Shown here in pieces: positions 1-11,400 of a stretch of 64,000 nt of DNA; the stretch's first letter is position 1; every line of letters begins with the position of its first letter. The DNA comes from Corynespora cassiicola. Lineage: Eukaryota > Ascomycota > Dothideomycetes > Pleosporales > Corynesporascaceae. The translations under genes were made by a program, and so were the position numbers. The DNA is taken from the NCBI GenBank assembly GCA_022059125.1, contig JAEUWY010000013.1, forward strand, positions 1,054,001 through 1,118,000, in the 5' to 3' direction. The notes below the pieces were generated by a model, which was given only the letters and a program-made list of their open reading frames with translations, was not told where the DNA came from and made no database searches.

Positions 1-561
1 CGCCATTTCGGATCCGCCAAAACTGCCTCGAAACGGGCGATATTGTGACGACCGTGCGTCCGTCTGCAGCGAGCTTGACCGAAGATATGGGGAAGACTGC
101 ATGATATCGGCCGCGGTGTTGCCCGGGTGGGCGAGGGAGATGTGTGGTGCGTTATATTGGTAACCGAGACTTGTCTGAGTGAGGCGTCTCTTTCCTTCGA
201 GACCCTGCCGGTCCGAGCGAGGCGCTTCGGCATACTTCTCGATGACACGTGGGAATGAGATTACGTTCCGGTCGACAAATATCGGAGCCGTTGGTATGTG
301 CTGTGCGTCACACGTGAATGTTTCTTCTGGACCAAAGCCGACGTTCGGCACCTGATATTGGTTGAAGTCGTTTGCAGGACTGCTGAGCTGGTCGATGTGC
401 AGGTCACGCAAATCCTGACCTGCATTTGAACAAGATAAGACAGCCCAGTCCCCCCAGAATGAAGCCGGGCCATGCTGAGTATTTTGCTGGATGAGCTGTC
501 TTCTGGGGTAAGCGTCGGCTTCCTTCCCCGGCGTCTTTGATATTGGCGGGGGGTCCTTCAT
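1..561 (-). CDS. 5' part of an unidentified protein gene, cut by the left window edge
   Basis: On the minus strand an ATG at 561-559 opens a frame that stays open for 187 codons to base 1, so the gene continues outside the window. The translation starts MKDPPPISKTPGKEAD and includes a tryptophan-containing stretch (ASFWGDWAVLSCSNAGQD, residues about 40-57) followed by a polar, Ser/Gln/Arg-rich, probably disordered region. I see no signal peptide, membrane segment or catalytic motif and do not recognise a family. The low-complexity N-terminus would suit a regulatory protein, but that is a guess. Codon use looks like real coding sequence, and the frame is free of stops where the other two minus frames are interrupted. 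The start is the first ATG of the open frame; an upstream exon is possible. Confidence 0.5.
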   Translation of the reverse strand, partial: MKDPPPISKTPGKEADAYPRRQLIQQNTQHGPASFWGDWAVLSCSNAGQDLRDLHIDQLSSPANDFNQYQVPNVGFGPEETFTCDAQHIPTAPIFVDRNVISFPRVIEKYAEAPRSDRQGLEGKRRLTQTSLGYQYNAPHISLAHPGNTAADIMQSSPYLRSSSLQTDARSSQYRPFRGSFGGSEMA

Positions 562-1110
562 CAACCAAAATGGAACGTTCGTGCGAGAAGATCAATCTAG
601 GAGAGATGATAATTGATATGAGCCGTTATATTAGAGTGTTATCGTGCAAAAGAGATATGTTCGTGACGATGGTTGGTGTTGTGATAAAATTGGTGTTAAC
701 AGAAGAATGGCGAAAGACTTAAAATCGCCAAACGAGTGAAGTGAGCCAACAGTTGCGTTCAATGATTGAAACACCTCGTGATGCTTAGCGTACATGACAG
801 TGGTTTGTGATCGAGTAGAACAATTTGGATAGAGGTCACTGTTTAGTATATATGTGAAGGGGGGGTTTCATTTGGGTCACTGTCACGGCATCGTTCCGTA
901 CCATCTCACTGCCCATGAATCCATTGGCAACCACTCATCTGCCGGGTACTGGAATGAATCATTATGAGTCTAGATTCCAATTCTGGCTTGTAATTAGCTT
1001 TATATATGATAAATATCTCCAGAGACAACAAAATCGAAAAATAAATAAATAAAAAAGTCCACCAATTCATACAATCTATGCCCCATATGACCTTGTCGCT
1101 CCTGTTCCTG
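562..1110. other. intergenic, AT-richer spacer
   Basis: This holds the upstream region of the left-edge gene and the 3' flank of the next minus-strand ORF. It includes an A-rich stretch at about 1030-1055 (repeated AAATA). I see no gene, RNA or repeat here. Confidence 0.5.
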
Positions 1111-1908
1111 TTAAAGTATTACAAAAATGATACAAAGTCCATCGGAATGTACTTTACAATTCTTCTGGGATATCGGAAAGTCTTTTGGAAAGCTTTTTGA
1201 CTGTCGTACCATTAGCGCACATACACTAATGGGGAGATAAGGCTCACCAGGATTTGTAGATTCATTAGAACTTTGCAGAGAATTCTTAGGGGCCCCATCT
1301 TCTACGGAGTATCGCTTGACAAGACAGCCATTTTGTACTAGTCTCATGGCCTCGTTAATATCATCTACCCATCCTCCCTCGAATCTGTATCTTAGAGCGT
1401 TGATTGCCTCAAAATCCTGGTCTATTATAAACCACCCAAGTTGCCAAATCGATTTTCCGCTGTTATTCAGATTGTGTGCGACAGCAATGTCCGCCATCAC
1501 TCCCTTGGTCCTAAATGGTTTGGATAGCTTCCAATCTTCTTCGAAGAAAGCTTTTGCCCCTTCTCTCACTATGAAGCTATTAGCCTGCATGGGCGCCTCG
1601 GTGATATCTAACCTACAATTTCCTGTTGCACCCTCAGCCCAATCGTATCCACGACTGTGATAGTGTTGAATCTCTTCCGGTGAAAGTTTCTCTCCTTGAG
1701 CCAAATGAAAACATTCCCGTCCAACTTCCAAAAGCTCTTTAACTTTTTGCCTATTGTCTGTCCAACCTGCGATTGTCTGTCGGCTGATATACATCTTGTC
1801 AGATTCTTCTTTTTTCAACGCAACTCTGCCGTCAAATTCAATCATCCAGAAGTTATGTTCAGCCTCGACTGTTGCGTCTGTTGGTTTTTTCTCAAACTGG
1901 GACAACAT
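1111..1908 (-). CDS. hypothetical protein, 265 aa, family not recognised
   Basis: Single open frame of 265 codons on the minus strand. The translation is rich in Trp, Asp, Glu and Asn and looks globular: FWMIEFDGRVAL near the start, GYDWAEGATGNCRLDITEA near residue 90, and IWQLGWFIIDQDFEAINALR near residue 155. There is no signal peptide or clear membrane span. The last 60 residues change in character (Ser- and Cys-rich, hydrophobic tail CIIFVIL), so the C-terminus may be wrong (an unspliced intron) or the gene truncated. Just upstream of the ATG the minus strand reads CTATCACAG/CCAGG, which could be an acceptor, so an upstream exon is possible. Nearest neighbours are the left-edge gene and the P450, with no visible functional link. 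I do not know its function. Confidence 0.5.
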   Translation of the reverse strand: MLSQFEKKPTDATVEAEHNFWMIEFDGRVALKKEESDKMYISRQTIAGWTDNRQKVKELLEVGRECFHLAQGEKLSPEEIQHYHSRGYDWAEGATGNCRLDITEAPMQANSFIVREGAKAFFEEDWKLSKPFRTKGVMADIAVAHNLNNSGKSIWQLGWFIIDQDFEAINALRYRFEGGWVDDINEAMRLVQNGCLVKRYSVEDGAPKNSLQSSNESTNPGEPYLPISVCALMVRQSKSFPKDFPISQKNCKVHSDGLCIIFVIL

Positions 1909-3476
1909 CCTGGCTGTGATAGAAAAGCAGTAGGAAGGAAGAGATCCAAGCTAGGTTTAATCAGCCACTGGGAAAGAGATTGAGTCATTGAGCCCTAACC
2001 CTTGAGGTGAAGTTTGTCGTTGTCGTACGGTCACTTGGATTGGATACGTGTTACGAGTGGAGTGGGCACAAAGGGTGGGAAATTGCGAGGCGTCGGTAGC
2101 GCAGCGTTGAGGTAAATTTATACTGTACGAATAATTCTCTGACGCATAGGATTGGTATTGCTCATACAAAAGAAGAGTAATAATGGTCGGCGGACCCATT
2201 GTATTGGACTTCTAGCGTAGATACACCCACCGATAGATCCCAAAGAGTGTCACGAACCTTGGACTCATTCATGAACAGCCAGTCATAGAGCAATGAGCAA
2301 TACCATGAGTGCAGGGAGATCGAATCCATCTTTCAAGCGGCGAATAGTCTCGCCAGGAGTACATTGCGAACAGCGTCCAATTGCGGCCGCAGCGAAGTGG
2401 AATACGGACATGTTGCACCTGTCTGGACCGGCCATGTTCAATGGCGGCCACGGTGGTTCTTGCCACACTGGATACTGCGAGATAATTCTCAGAGGACGAG
2501 AATGGGGAGTATGGACCTCCATGTTTACCAGGATGATAGTGACTTGCCGTGAACAGTTGTCCGGCCACGCCGCACCCGCAGACCCTAGGACCCACGCAGC
2601 TGGATATCACAGTCTGACCAGAGGCAACCCAGAGCTTCTTACGCTGAGACACGGAGCCTCCGACGGCAGATTGCAGCTGTAGCACGTAATATCGGGGAAG
2701 CAGGTGACCCGCCAACCATGCGGCCGGGCGGGTGCGTGCAACGCATAGGGCATTGACTCGGCTGTCGACGTGCTGGTACAATGACGCGAAAAGACATGGC
2801 TACCAAATCTGAAACAGTAGTCCGGCCATGCAGTGGCAGAGTATGGGAAGGAGAGCGACAACGTACCTACGTAGTCTGATCGCCAGCGGCCACGGCACCA
2901 CGATTCCCTCTGAGTTTTGGCCAACGAGATGCGTTCCCGTAGCTGACCAACCATTCCGCCAGACTTCCAAGGTTGGGCGTCACGAGCCTGGATGCTTGCT
3001 CTTCCTTGTCTCCCTCCTCTCTATTCTCACGCTCCCCGACCCGCCGACTGAAACAAACACGTCAAAACGCGACCTCAACACGATGGCGTTGCTTTGGACC
3101 CCTCGGCACGCGCCCACGCGCAGATTCCGCATGCCGGAGCTAATTCCGCGCATTCCGCACGCGGTACCCCAGCATCCCCGCATGGACGATCCCAAGTGCC
3201 GGCACCGTCTGGGGGAACCAGCACGATGGGATGGACCATAAGAATAAGAGGGCGGGACGTGGCTGGCGTTTGATCCGACCTCCAGGCCATCAATCGTTTT
3301 GATCATCCGGATCCCGGGGGTTGGCTGAACGAGTTTACGAAAACGACACCGTCTACACCACCAGACCAGAGCATCCGCAACGCATCTTTGTTGAGCTGTT
3401 CGCCAGCTCAGCCAGTCACGTCCAAGGTGATTGAAAGGCTGATCTTGGAGCAACGGCGGGCCCCATCCACTCCAAA
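1909..3476. other. intergenic region upstream of the P450 gene
   Basis: Long frames are open on both strands around 2270-2950, but they overlap each other and none has a convincing composition or splice pattern. A CT-rich stretch at 2998-3035 and the GC-rich segment to 3476 form the likely promoter and leader of the P450 gene. Nothing else can be supported. Confidence 0.45.
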
Positions 3477-5155
3477 ATGATTTCCACCATTATCCCCCTC
3501 CTCGTCAACGAGCTTCAGACCCACACGCTCCGTTCTGCCATATTCCTGCTCATCGGCATACCTCTGACCTATTTGGTGGTCAACGAATTCGTCCGGCGGT
3601 CAGCCCGGGTGAAGGGCTTCTCCGGACCGACAAACTGGCCCTTGGTCGGTAACATTCCGGACATCAAGTTCAACGCCGCCGAGAAGTACAGACAATGGGC
3701 CAAAACGTATGGCGACGTGTACCAGATTCAGCTAGGCAACGTGCCGGTGCTCGTTGTGAATAGCGCTGAGGCAGCAAGGAAGATATTTGGACACAACAGC
3801 CAGGCGCTGAGCTCCAGGCCTGTATTCTGGACTTTTCACAAGGTATGCACATCCACTTGAAGGAGTGAACCGTGGCGGTGGCTGATGGATACGAGTAGGT
3901 GCTTTCGAATACGGCTGGAACCACGATTGGAACATCGCCCTTCAATGATTCCCTGAAGCGCAGGAGGAAGGGCGCTGCTTCGGCCTTGAACAAGCCATCC
4001 ATCGCCACGTATATTGACCACCTGGACGTAGAGACCAAGGATTTTGTCAAGGAGGGCTTCGAGAATGGAAAGGCTGGGAGAGTCGGCGTGGACCCCATGC
4101 CCATGATCCAGCGCCTCTCCCTGTCCCTGTCGCTCACGCTGAACTGGGGAACGCGCATGGGAAGCCGAGACGACCCCATGTTTGACGAGATCACGGAGGT
4201 TGAGGAAGCCATCAGCAAGTTCCGCTCCACAACAGGCAATCTGCAGGATTACATTCCGATCTTGAGGTTGAATCCGTTCAGCTTTGGTAGCCAAAAGGCC
4301 AGGGAGATGAGGAGGCGACGGGATGTCTATCTGACCAAGTTGAACCGCGACCTGGACGACCGGATGGCAAAGGGCATGCACAAGCCCTGTATCCAGGCCA
4401 ACGTCATCTTGGACAAGGAGGCAGCGCTCAACAAGGAGGAGCTGACCAGCATCAGCTTGACCATGCTCTCTGGTGGCCTGGACACCATCACGACGCTGGT
4501 GCAGTGGAGCGTGGCGCTACTCGCACAGCGGCCGGACATCCAGAGCAAGGCGGTGGCCGAGATTCGCAAGTTCTACTCGGAAGGGGACCCGCTGTGCGAT
4601 GCATACGATGACCAAAAGTGCGACTATGTGGTCGCTCTGGTCAGGGAGTGCCTCCGATACTACTGCGTGCTCCGGCTGGCGCTCCCGCGAGCCACGGTCA
4701 AAGACGTCAGGTACGAGGACAAGGTGATCCCAGCCGGAAGTACAATCTACCTCAACGCGTGGGCGTGTAACATGGGTAAGTCAAGTGGCATCCGCGGGCC
4801 TGGAAGTCGTCGTGACTGACCGAGACACAAAGATCCAAACGTCTGGCACGACCCAGAGGTGTTCCGCCCGGAGCGCTGGCTCGAGCAGCCCGACGCACCG
4901 CTATTCACCTACGGCCTCGGATACCGCATGTGCGCGGGCTCGCTGCTGGCCAACCGGGAGCTGTACCTGACGTACATGCGCATGCTGAACAGCTTCGAGA
5001 TCCTGCAGGACTCGCAGGTGGAGACGCACCCGGTGCTGGGCAGCTCGGACCCGACGAGCCTGGTAACCATGTGCAATCACTACAAGGTGATCTTCAAGCC
5101 GAGGAACGAAGATGCGCTGCGGGACGCGCTGAGCAAGGCCGAGGAGAAGAAGTAG
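3477..5155 (+). CDS. cytochrome P450 monooxygenase, CYP504 (phenylacetate hydroxylase) type
   Basis: Three exons, 3477-3842, 3899-4775 and 4833-5155, with introns of 56 and 57 bp (GTATGC..TAG, GTAAGT..AAG), join to a 521-aa P450. The N-terminus has a hydrophobic ER anchor (about residues 14-35) followed by GFSGPTNWPLVGN. The I-helix motif is GGLDT (314-318), the K-helix ExxR is E372-C-L-R375, and the haem loop is FTYGLGYRMCAG with ligand C448. This haem loop, with the following LLANRELYLTYMRMLNSFEI, is close to what I know of fungal CYP504 enzymes, which hydroxylate phenylacetate or 3-hydroxyphenylacetate on the way to homogentisate. The family call is therefore reasonable, but the substrate is inferred. 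No other homogentisate-pathway gene lies nearby. Confidence 0.85.
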
Positions 5156-5731
5156 CTGGGTGGATCATCACGTGTACACTACTATTTAGTTGTCCTTGTC
5201 CCGCGGATATCGGAGGATCCAAAAAAAAGGAAGAGGAATGGAATGCAATCGAATCGTTTGAATTGAAGCAGCAGTCTGTGGGGGTGAAGAAGAAGGCATG
5301 GTGGATGGGTGTGTGAATGGGGGAATGGGGAATGGATGCAGGTGGAGTCGACGGGCTTGGCGGGGCTCCTGCGCGTGGGCAAGGATGTTTGCTGTCGGGG
5401 ATCCACCACATGTCCGTTAACGACGAGAAATGCAATCTGTAATCTGCAACCTGCAATCCGCAATCTGCTCCCTCGAGAAAAGACACGGGTTCTTTCGTGA
5501 TTCCCATTTCGTTGCCCCTCCCCAGCCGAGCGTCCTCCCCTTCGATGCCAGTGCGGTCCCGCGTGTGCCTGGCTAGCTCTCCCTAGGTAGCTCCCCCGGG
5601 CGCTGCATGTCGATCGCGACCCGAGCCCTTCGCCGCCAGACTGAGAGCCATGGTGTGAGGCTGCGCGCATGCCAGCAGGAGGCCCATCTACGAACCGCGG
5701 GTGGCTACAGGAGGGCGTGATCCGGGGCACC
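5156..5731. other. intergenic, P450 3' flank and leader of the glycosyltransferase-like gene
   Basis: A poly-A run at 5221-5228 and G-rich DNA follow the P450. A repetitive segment at about 5431-5470 repeats the unit AATCTGC/AACCTGC (aatctgtaatctgcaacctgcaatccgcaatctg). A two-codon ORF, ATG GTG TGA, lies at 5650-5658, and an in-frame upstream ATG lies at 5669. Confidence 0.5.
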
Positions 5732-8032
5732 ATGCTGGGCAGGACTATCCTCCCCAGCGACGAAGAGCTTGGGAAGAAGGACGACGACCACAAGCCCGGC
5801 GCCGCCTCCGCCATGCGAATGCCCCAATGGCCCGCCGTCCACGGCCTCATCCACGGCAAGCTGCGATGGCGGAGGCGCCGCATCCTGGCCGCCGTCGTGG
5901 CCCTGTATCTATTCTATCTGGCCCTCCAACACATGCCGCTGGGAGGCTCCGCCCGCTATCCCATTGTCTCCATGCCCGACGACACATATGCATACAACCT
6001 CGAGCCAACTGGCCCGCCCCCGGGACTCCGCCTTGCCAAAGAGCCAGGCGCCGACCAGCACGCGTACGAGGGACACATCAAGTTCTACAGGCTCGCTGCC
6101 TCGCTGCACAGCGCCTCGCACACCAACGGCTACCGCTCCGTCAACCGCAACGTGCTCTTCGCCGTCTCCAATCTGAAGAGCGCCGCTTCGTTGCTGCCCA
6201 TGGTGTGCGAGATGGCAAAGTGGAGCAGGAACTATGTACATGCTGCTTTCATGGGCCGCGAGGACATCCCGTTGGAAGACCTGCTCGACATCAATGGCAT
6301 CGACTCGGTCAAGTGCCCGGTCATGTGGCACGATGCCCGGCCAGACTACGCCGAGTACAGCAGCGACACACGCGCCGAGTCGAGCGTCGTCGCCGCCATG
6401 ACACACATCAACAGCTTCCTGCACCCCCAGGTGGCCATCATGGACGATTCCTTGGTCGAGGACGCCTTCTTTGTGCGCGGCATGCGGTCCAAAACCAAGG
6501 CCCTCGACATGCCCTTGATCGAACTGCCCAAGGATCGATACGAGGACTTCATGTGGATGGCGAGGCTGGATTCGGGATCTCTCAAGAGTTGGCATCTCCC
6601 GACGGTAGATATCCTGATCCAGGTGCCACCAGATTCGTCGAGCGTCTTGCGCCTCCTCAAGTCGCTCAAGCAAGCCAACTATGACGGCATGAAACTGCCC
6701 CGCATCACCATCGATCTCCCCGCCAATGTCGATGTATCAGTGAAACAGTATCTGGAGAACTTCAGGTGGCCGCCTGCCAATGACAACCCGCTCGCGGGGA
6801 GCCAGCTCACCGTCAGGCGTCGCATTGCCAGCCAGCACGCGACGCAGGAAGAATCTGCCATTCGGTTCCTCGAGTTATTCTATCCGACCAGCATCACCAA
6901 TTCCCATGTATTACTACTCTCGCCACAGGCCCAACTCTCGCCCCAGTACTACCACTACCTGAGGTACCTCCTCCTAGAGTACAGGTACTCTTCGTATGGA
7001 GAGGACGACGGCGCGCGCGTCATGGGGGTCAGCCTCGAGCTCCCCTCGACCCTTCTGGACGGAAAGTCCAAGCTCAAACCTCCCAAGCTCAAAGACATGC
7101 ACACGTCGCGGTACCAGGAGCTATTCCCAGAGACCTCCTCGACGCATTTTCTGTGGCAGGCACCGAATAGCCATGCCACGCTCTTTTTCGGCGACAAATG
7201 GGCTGAGCTGCATTCATTCCTGAGCAATCGCGTCGCCAAACACTTGCAGTCGCCCGATGCACCAGCTCGTCCAAAGCTCGTCTCCGAAACACTGCCTTCG
7301 TGGATGGAATATTTGCTGGAGCTTATGCGAGCACGGGGCTACTCCCTTTTCTACCCGGCAGCGGCGTCGTCGGAATCGCTCGTTACCATCCACAACGAGC
7401 TCTACACTGTCCCCGAGGAGTTCCGCGCCCGACCTGCACCCGCAGCAGCGCAAGCAGACGCCGACGCTGAAGCCCCTCCCAAACCCACCCACGAAGCCTT
7501 CCTCCGGGCCCCAACCCCACCTTCCAAACCCAAAAACCCCGAGCCTCCGACCCTGCCCAACTCACGCCCCCTGCACCTTGCCCTCCCCTTCGAGGGCGAC
7601 TTGCCCGAGATCCCCCACCTCCCGCAGCTCCTCTATGACGGCAGGGTGATTGCGCCGGAGAACGTGACGGCGCGTGCCAAGGCATACGCGGACGAATTCC
7701 GCGAGGTGGTCGGGGGGTGCAAGATGCGTGAAGGCAAGCACCGCGTCATGGAAGCGGCGAGCGCACGGGACCTGTTCTGCCTCGGGGATGAGGACGAAGG
7801 GGATTGGGAGGAGGACGGTGTGGATGCAGAAGATGGCAACGTCTTCGAGGCGAGTGTTGTAGACGACTATCTTGGTGCTTCGGAGAGTGATGTTGCCAGT
7901 GGGGTTGGTGGGAGAGAGAAGGTGGTTGGAGTGGCGACGGCGACAGCGACAGCGATAGCGACATCGACATCGACAACGATGGTTTCCAAGGCTCGAGGGA
8001 AGGGCCAAGTGTCTCGTGGAGCAGAAGAGTAG
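5732..8032 (+). CDS. type II membrane glycosyltransferase-like protein
   Basis: Intronless gene of 766 codons from the ATG at 5732, chosen because of its good context (GGCACCATGC) and because the next residues (LPSDEELGKKDDDHK) resemble the usual N-terminus of this fungal family as I remember it. An ATG at 5669 would add 21 residues. A basic block RWRRRR at 45-50 precedes a single hydrophobic anchor (51-68), giving type II Golgi/ER topology with a large lumenal domain. That domain has the character of the fungal 'glycosyltransferase 2' group: VDILIQVPPDSSSVLRLLKSL, SHVLLLSPQAQLSP and YYHYLRYLL. No clear DxD sugar-nucleotide motif was found. The C-terminus is low complexity: a Pro/Ala-rich stretch, an acidic stretch, and an Ala/Thr/Ser run encoded by a GCGACA/GCGACG microsatellite at about 7934-7978. 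Substrate unknown. Confidence 0.7.
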   Translation: MLGRTILPSDEELGKKDDDHKPGAASAMRMPQWPAVHGLIHGKLRWRRRRILAAVVALYLFYLALQHMPLGGSARYPIVSMPDDTYAYNLEPTGPPPGLRLAKEPGADQHAYEGHIKFYRLAASLHSASHTNGYRSVNRNVLFAVSNLKSAASLLPMVCEMAKWSRNYVHAAFMGREDIPLEDLLDINGIDSVKCPVMWHDARPDYAEYSSDTRAESSVVAAMTHINSFLHPQVAIMDDSLVEDAFFVRGMRSKTKALDMPLIELPKDRYEDFMWMARLDSGSLKSWHLPTVDILIQVPPDSSSVLRLLKSLKQANYDGMKLPRITIDLPANVDVSVKQYLENFRWPPANDNPLAGSQLTVRRRIASQHATQEESAIRFLELFYPTSITNSHVLLLSPQAQLSPQYYHYLRYLLLEYRYSSYGEDDGARVMGVSLELPSTLLDGKSKLKPPKLKDMHTSRYQELFPETSSTHFLWQAPNSHATLFFGDKWAELHSFLSNRVAKHLQSPDAPARPKLVSETLPSWMEYLLELMRARGYSLFYPAAASSESLVTIHNELYTVPEEFRARPAPAAAQADADAEAPPKPTHEAFLRAPTPPSKPKNPEPPTLPNSRPLHLALPFEGDLPEIPHLPQLLYDGRVIAPENVTARAKAYADEFREVVGGCKMREGKHRVMEAASARDLFCLGDEDEGDWEEDGVDAEDGNVFEASVVDDYLGASESDVASGVGGREKVVGVATATATAIATSTSTTMVSKARGKGQVSRGAEE

Positions 8033-8493
8033 CGTCGGTGTTTTGGAGTTTTTGTTTTCTCATGCTTTTCCTTCCTTCTTCCGTCTTTGGCGTCAAGAGC
8101 TGATGTACATTTATATGGAAATATTACACCTCGCCGTCGTCGCAAGGACATCTTGATACTCTGTTCCCCACATGGAGACTGATTGAGTGAGTGAGAGGCA
8201 GGGATAGCAAATGCAGCGGGCGCCGCCGGGGACTGACTCGCGTCGCGTCGAGTTTTCCAGAAGGTCACGTGCGCTATCGGACGGCGATTAGGGGGCCCGG
8301 GTATACATTTTTTTCGCCTCCGGTCGAGATCCCCAGACCTCAAACTCTCGACCCTCGCGGCCTGCCCATCCCAATTCTGCCGCCCGCGCGTGCAGTTTCA
8401 TTCCTTCGCCCGTGCTGCTGCCGCTGCCGCTGCCGCTGCCGCGTTTCTCTCCGCCCTGTTTTGTACATATATTCTTTTATATTTAATACCCCG
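8033..8493. other. intergenic region and leader of the mitochondrial RNA polymerase gene
   Basis: The upstream gene's 3' flank is followed by a GC-rich promoter. A (CTGCCG)n hexanucleotide tract lies at about 8412-8441, and an AT-rich stretch (TATATATTCTTTTATATTTAA) lies at 8466-8486, just before the RPO41 ATG. The RPO41 frame stays open upstream to 8191, but the AT-rich stretch and the mitochondrial-presequence-like start make 8494 the better ATG. Confidence 0.5.
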
Positions 8494-11400
8494 ATGCTCT
8501 CCAGCGTTGCCCGGCGGAGGCTCCGCCGCGATGCCTTCAGGACGCCGACACAACTCGCACAGCAACTGACGCTGCCATGGCTCTGCCCGGCGCAGATGCG
8601 CACGACGGCCAGCATCAGCTCGCCCACGACGCCCTCATCGACCGATTCCCGCAAACAGCGCCTGCCCGCGTCGTCGTCGCTGTCGCCTCGCCATGACACG
8701 CGATCACTGGCCACGCAGGCCGACGTACAGTCGACCGACGGCTCCATGTCCTTCAATGGCATCGTCCAGAACTGGGGCTCGCGTGTGCCCACCCCGAGGA
8801 TGGCCAAGCTGGACTCGTGGGACCCCTCGAACCCGCTGGTCATCAACGCGACCCTCGCCTTGGCCGCCCCGTCGACGCCCAAGCGCGCTGGCATCGGCGG
8901 CGACCCCATTGAGCTCCATCAGAACCTCTATGCCTGTCTGCGTGTTGGCCGTATGGACCGCGCCATGGCTATCATCTCCCGCCTGTCCTCCCTCTACAGC
9001 CCATCAGCTCCCGAGCTCGTCGACGCCCACAACATTTACCTCCAGACCATGCTCGACCAGGCCCAGGAGAGCCCCGCCGCCGATTCCTTGGACACCATCG
9101 ACGGCTGGTACCAGGCGAACATGGTCCAAAAGGCCGTTGAGCCCAGTGCCCAAACCTTCGTCACCCTCCTGCGTGCCGCCATGACCCTGCCCTGCGCTGG
9201 CGACCGCGATGACGCCGTCCGCAAATACCTGGTCCTCGCCAGCGAGTACGGCACCGGCCTGCTGGACGAGGTCAATTCCTCTTCCGACTTCTCCAACGAA
9301 GAGTGGGACACTCTGATCCGGCTGCAGCCTGAGGAATTCGACGAGCCCCCCCAGGCCGACATACCCGTCGAGGAAAGCGTCAACTCCCCCCTCGCACGTG
9401 AGAAGCTCATCGAGCACGGAATCCTTTCCGATCCGAACTTGCACATCAAGTCTGTACCCCAGAAAGGTCTAGGGCTGGATACCCTCAAAAGGTCCCTCTC
9501 CGCCTTCGACTCGGATGTCGAATTTCCCCACGACATGGAAGGAACACAAGCAGAGAAGGAACGGGCACATGCGCTCATGCGCCAGATCCGCATCGAGAAG
9601 GATTCGCAGGATGCTGCCGTCGAACGCTGGAAGACCGAAGACGAGAAGCTGCAAGAAATGGGTATTCACGGAGTCATCAAGTCCAAGCCCATCCAAGCAC
9701 TTATGCACAACTGGTATTTGACTCTTTTGCCCAAGTTCAAGGAAGAGTTCAAACGCACCCAACAAGTCCTGTCTAACCAGACTGTGGACACAGCGCGCGA
9801 CCCTCGTAATAGCTATGGCCCCTTCCTCGAGCTAATTACACCTGAAAAGCTCGCTGCCATGACCATCCAGCGCACGCTCGCCGCCTCTGCGCGCGGAATG
9901 CGTGGTGACCAGTCTCCACTTAGAATAGCCACCATCGCCACATCCATCGGCGGCGACATAGAGGCCCATGCAAAAGCCGAGGCCAGGCGGAAATACACAT
10001 CTCGACAGAAAAAGGCCCGCATCGATGCACGGAAGCAAATGCTGGCCCGGCTGAGCAAAACAGACGCTGCCCCTCGCTTCGCACCCCGAACAGAAGCGCC
10101 CTCCATTGTCGATACCCTGGTCCAAACCGACTTTCCTACTCATATCAAACTTTTGCTAGGAAGCATGGCACTTGAGAATCTGATGGGTTCTGCCTTCATC
10201 ACGGTTGCCGCTACCAACCCAAAGACTGGCAAGGAAGTCAGCAGTACTCAGTCCGCTTTCGGCCATACTCATTCCTTCCGCAATGGCAGGAAGATTGGCT
10301 TCATCTCGCCACACCAGGACATTATGGATAAGCTTGTGACGCAGCCTGTCCACAGCGTTCAGGCTTTGCATTTGCCCATGGTCGCCGAACCCGTACCGTG
10401 GACTGACTACGAATCGGGCGCCTACTACAGAGCCAAGAGCAACGTCATGCGAGACAAGAACAAATTCCTGACACAACGAGCTTACGCTCAGTCCGCAATC
10501 GGCAACGGAGACATGGACAAGGTCCTCGCTGCACTCGACGTACTGGGAAGGGTGCCGTGGAAGATCAATGAATCGGTATTCCGCGTCGTGGCAGAGGCAT
10601 GGAATGCCGGTGAAGGCATCGGTGGGCTGGTGGCCGAAAAACCATTCATCCAACGCCCTGAAGAGCCCAATCCTGACGCTACTGTGAGGGAGCGAGTGAT
10701 GTGGGCCAAGATGATGCAGGAATACGAGAATACCAAAAGTGGCCTTCACTCGCAACGATGCTTTCAAAATTTCCAGCTCGAAATCGCTAGAGCATACGTC
10801 AAGGAGGACAAGATGTACTTCCCGCACAATGTCGACTTCCGTGGCCGAGCGTATCCTATCCCCCCCGTCCTGAACCACATGGGGGCCGATCTTGCCAGGG
10901 GTCTTCTGCAGTTTGCAAATGCCAAAGAGCTCGGCACCGTTGGCCTGCAATGGCTGAAGGTCCACCTGGCCAATCTCTATGGCTTCGACAAGGCTAGTCT
11001 GAGCGAGCGTGAGCAATTCGCCATGGATAACATTGCCGAAATCTACGACTCGGCCACAAACCCTCTTGATGGAAGGAGATGGTGGTCCAAGGCCGAGGAC
11101 CCATGGCAATGCCTCGCATGCTGCGTCGAACTCAAGAATGCCCTAGATTCGCCCGATCCCACCCGCTACATGTCCAGGCTGCCGGTCCACCAAGATGGAA
11201 CCTGCAATGGTTTGCAGCATTACGCTGCCTTGGGAGGTGACGAAGCTGGAGCCACACAAGTCAACCTTGAACCATCGGACCGTCCTCAGGATATCTACAC
11301 AGGTGTCGCTGACATGGTCAGCGAAATGATCTCCGAAGACGCCGCCAAGGGACAAAAGATGGCGCTTTTCATCGACGGCAAAGTCACTCGCAAAGTCGTC

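Noticed and set aside
2269..2954. Overlapping open frames on both strands upstream of the P450 gene, one with a GGHGGSCH stretch reminiscent of secreted polysaccharide-active enzymes
   Set aside because: The resemblance is a few residues only; both strands are open, there is no signal peptide, and the frame does not extend into a family-length protein.
8191..8493. 101-residue N-terminal extension of the mitochondrial RNA polymerase frame
   Set aside because: It translates a CTGCCG microsatellite and an AT-rich promoter-like stretch; the ATG at 8494 gives a clean mitochondrial presequence.
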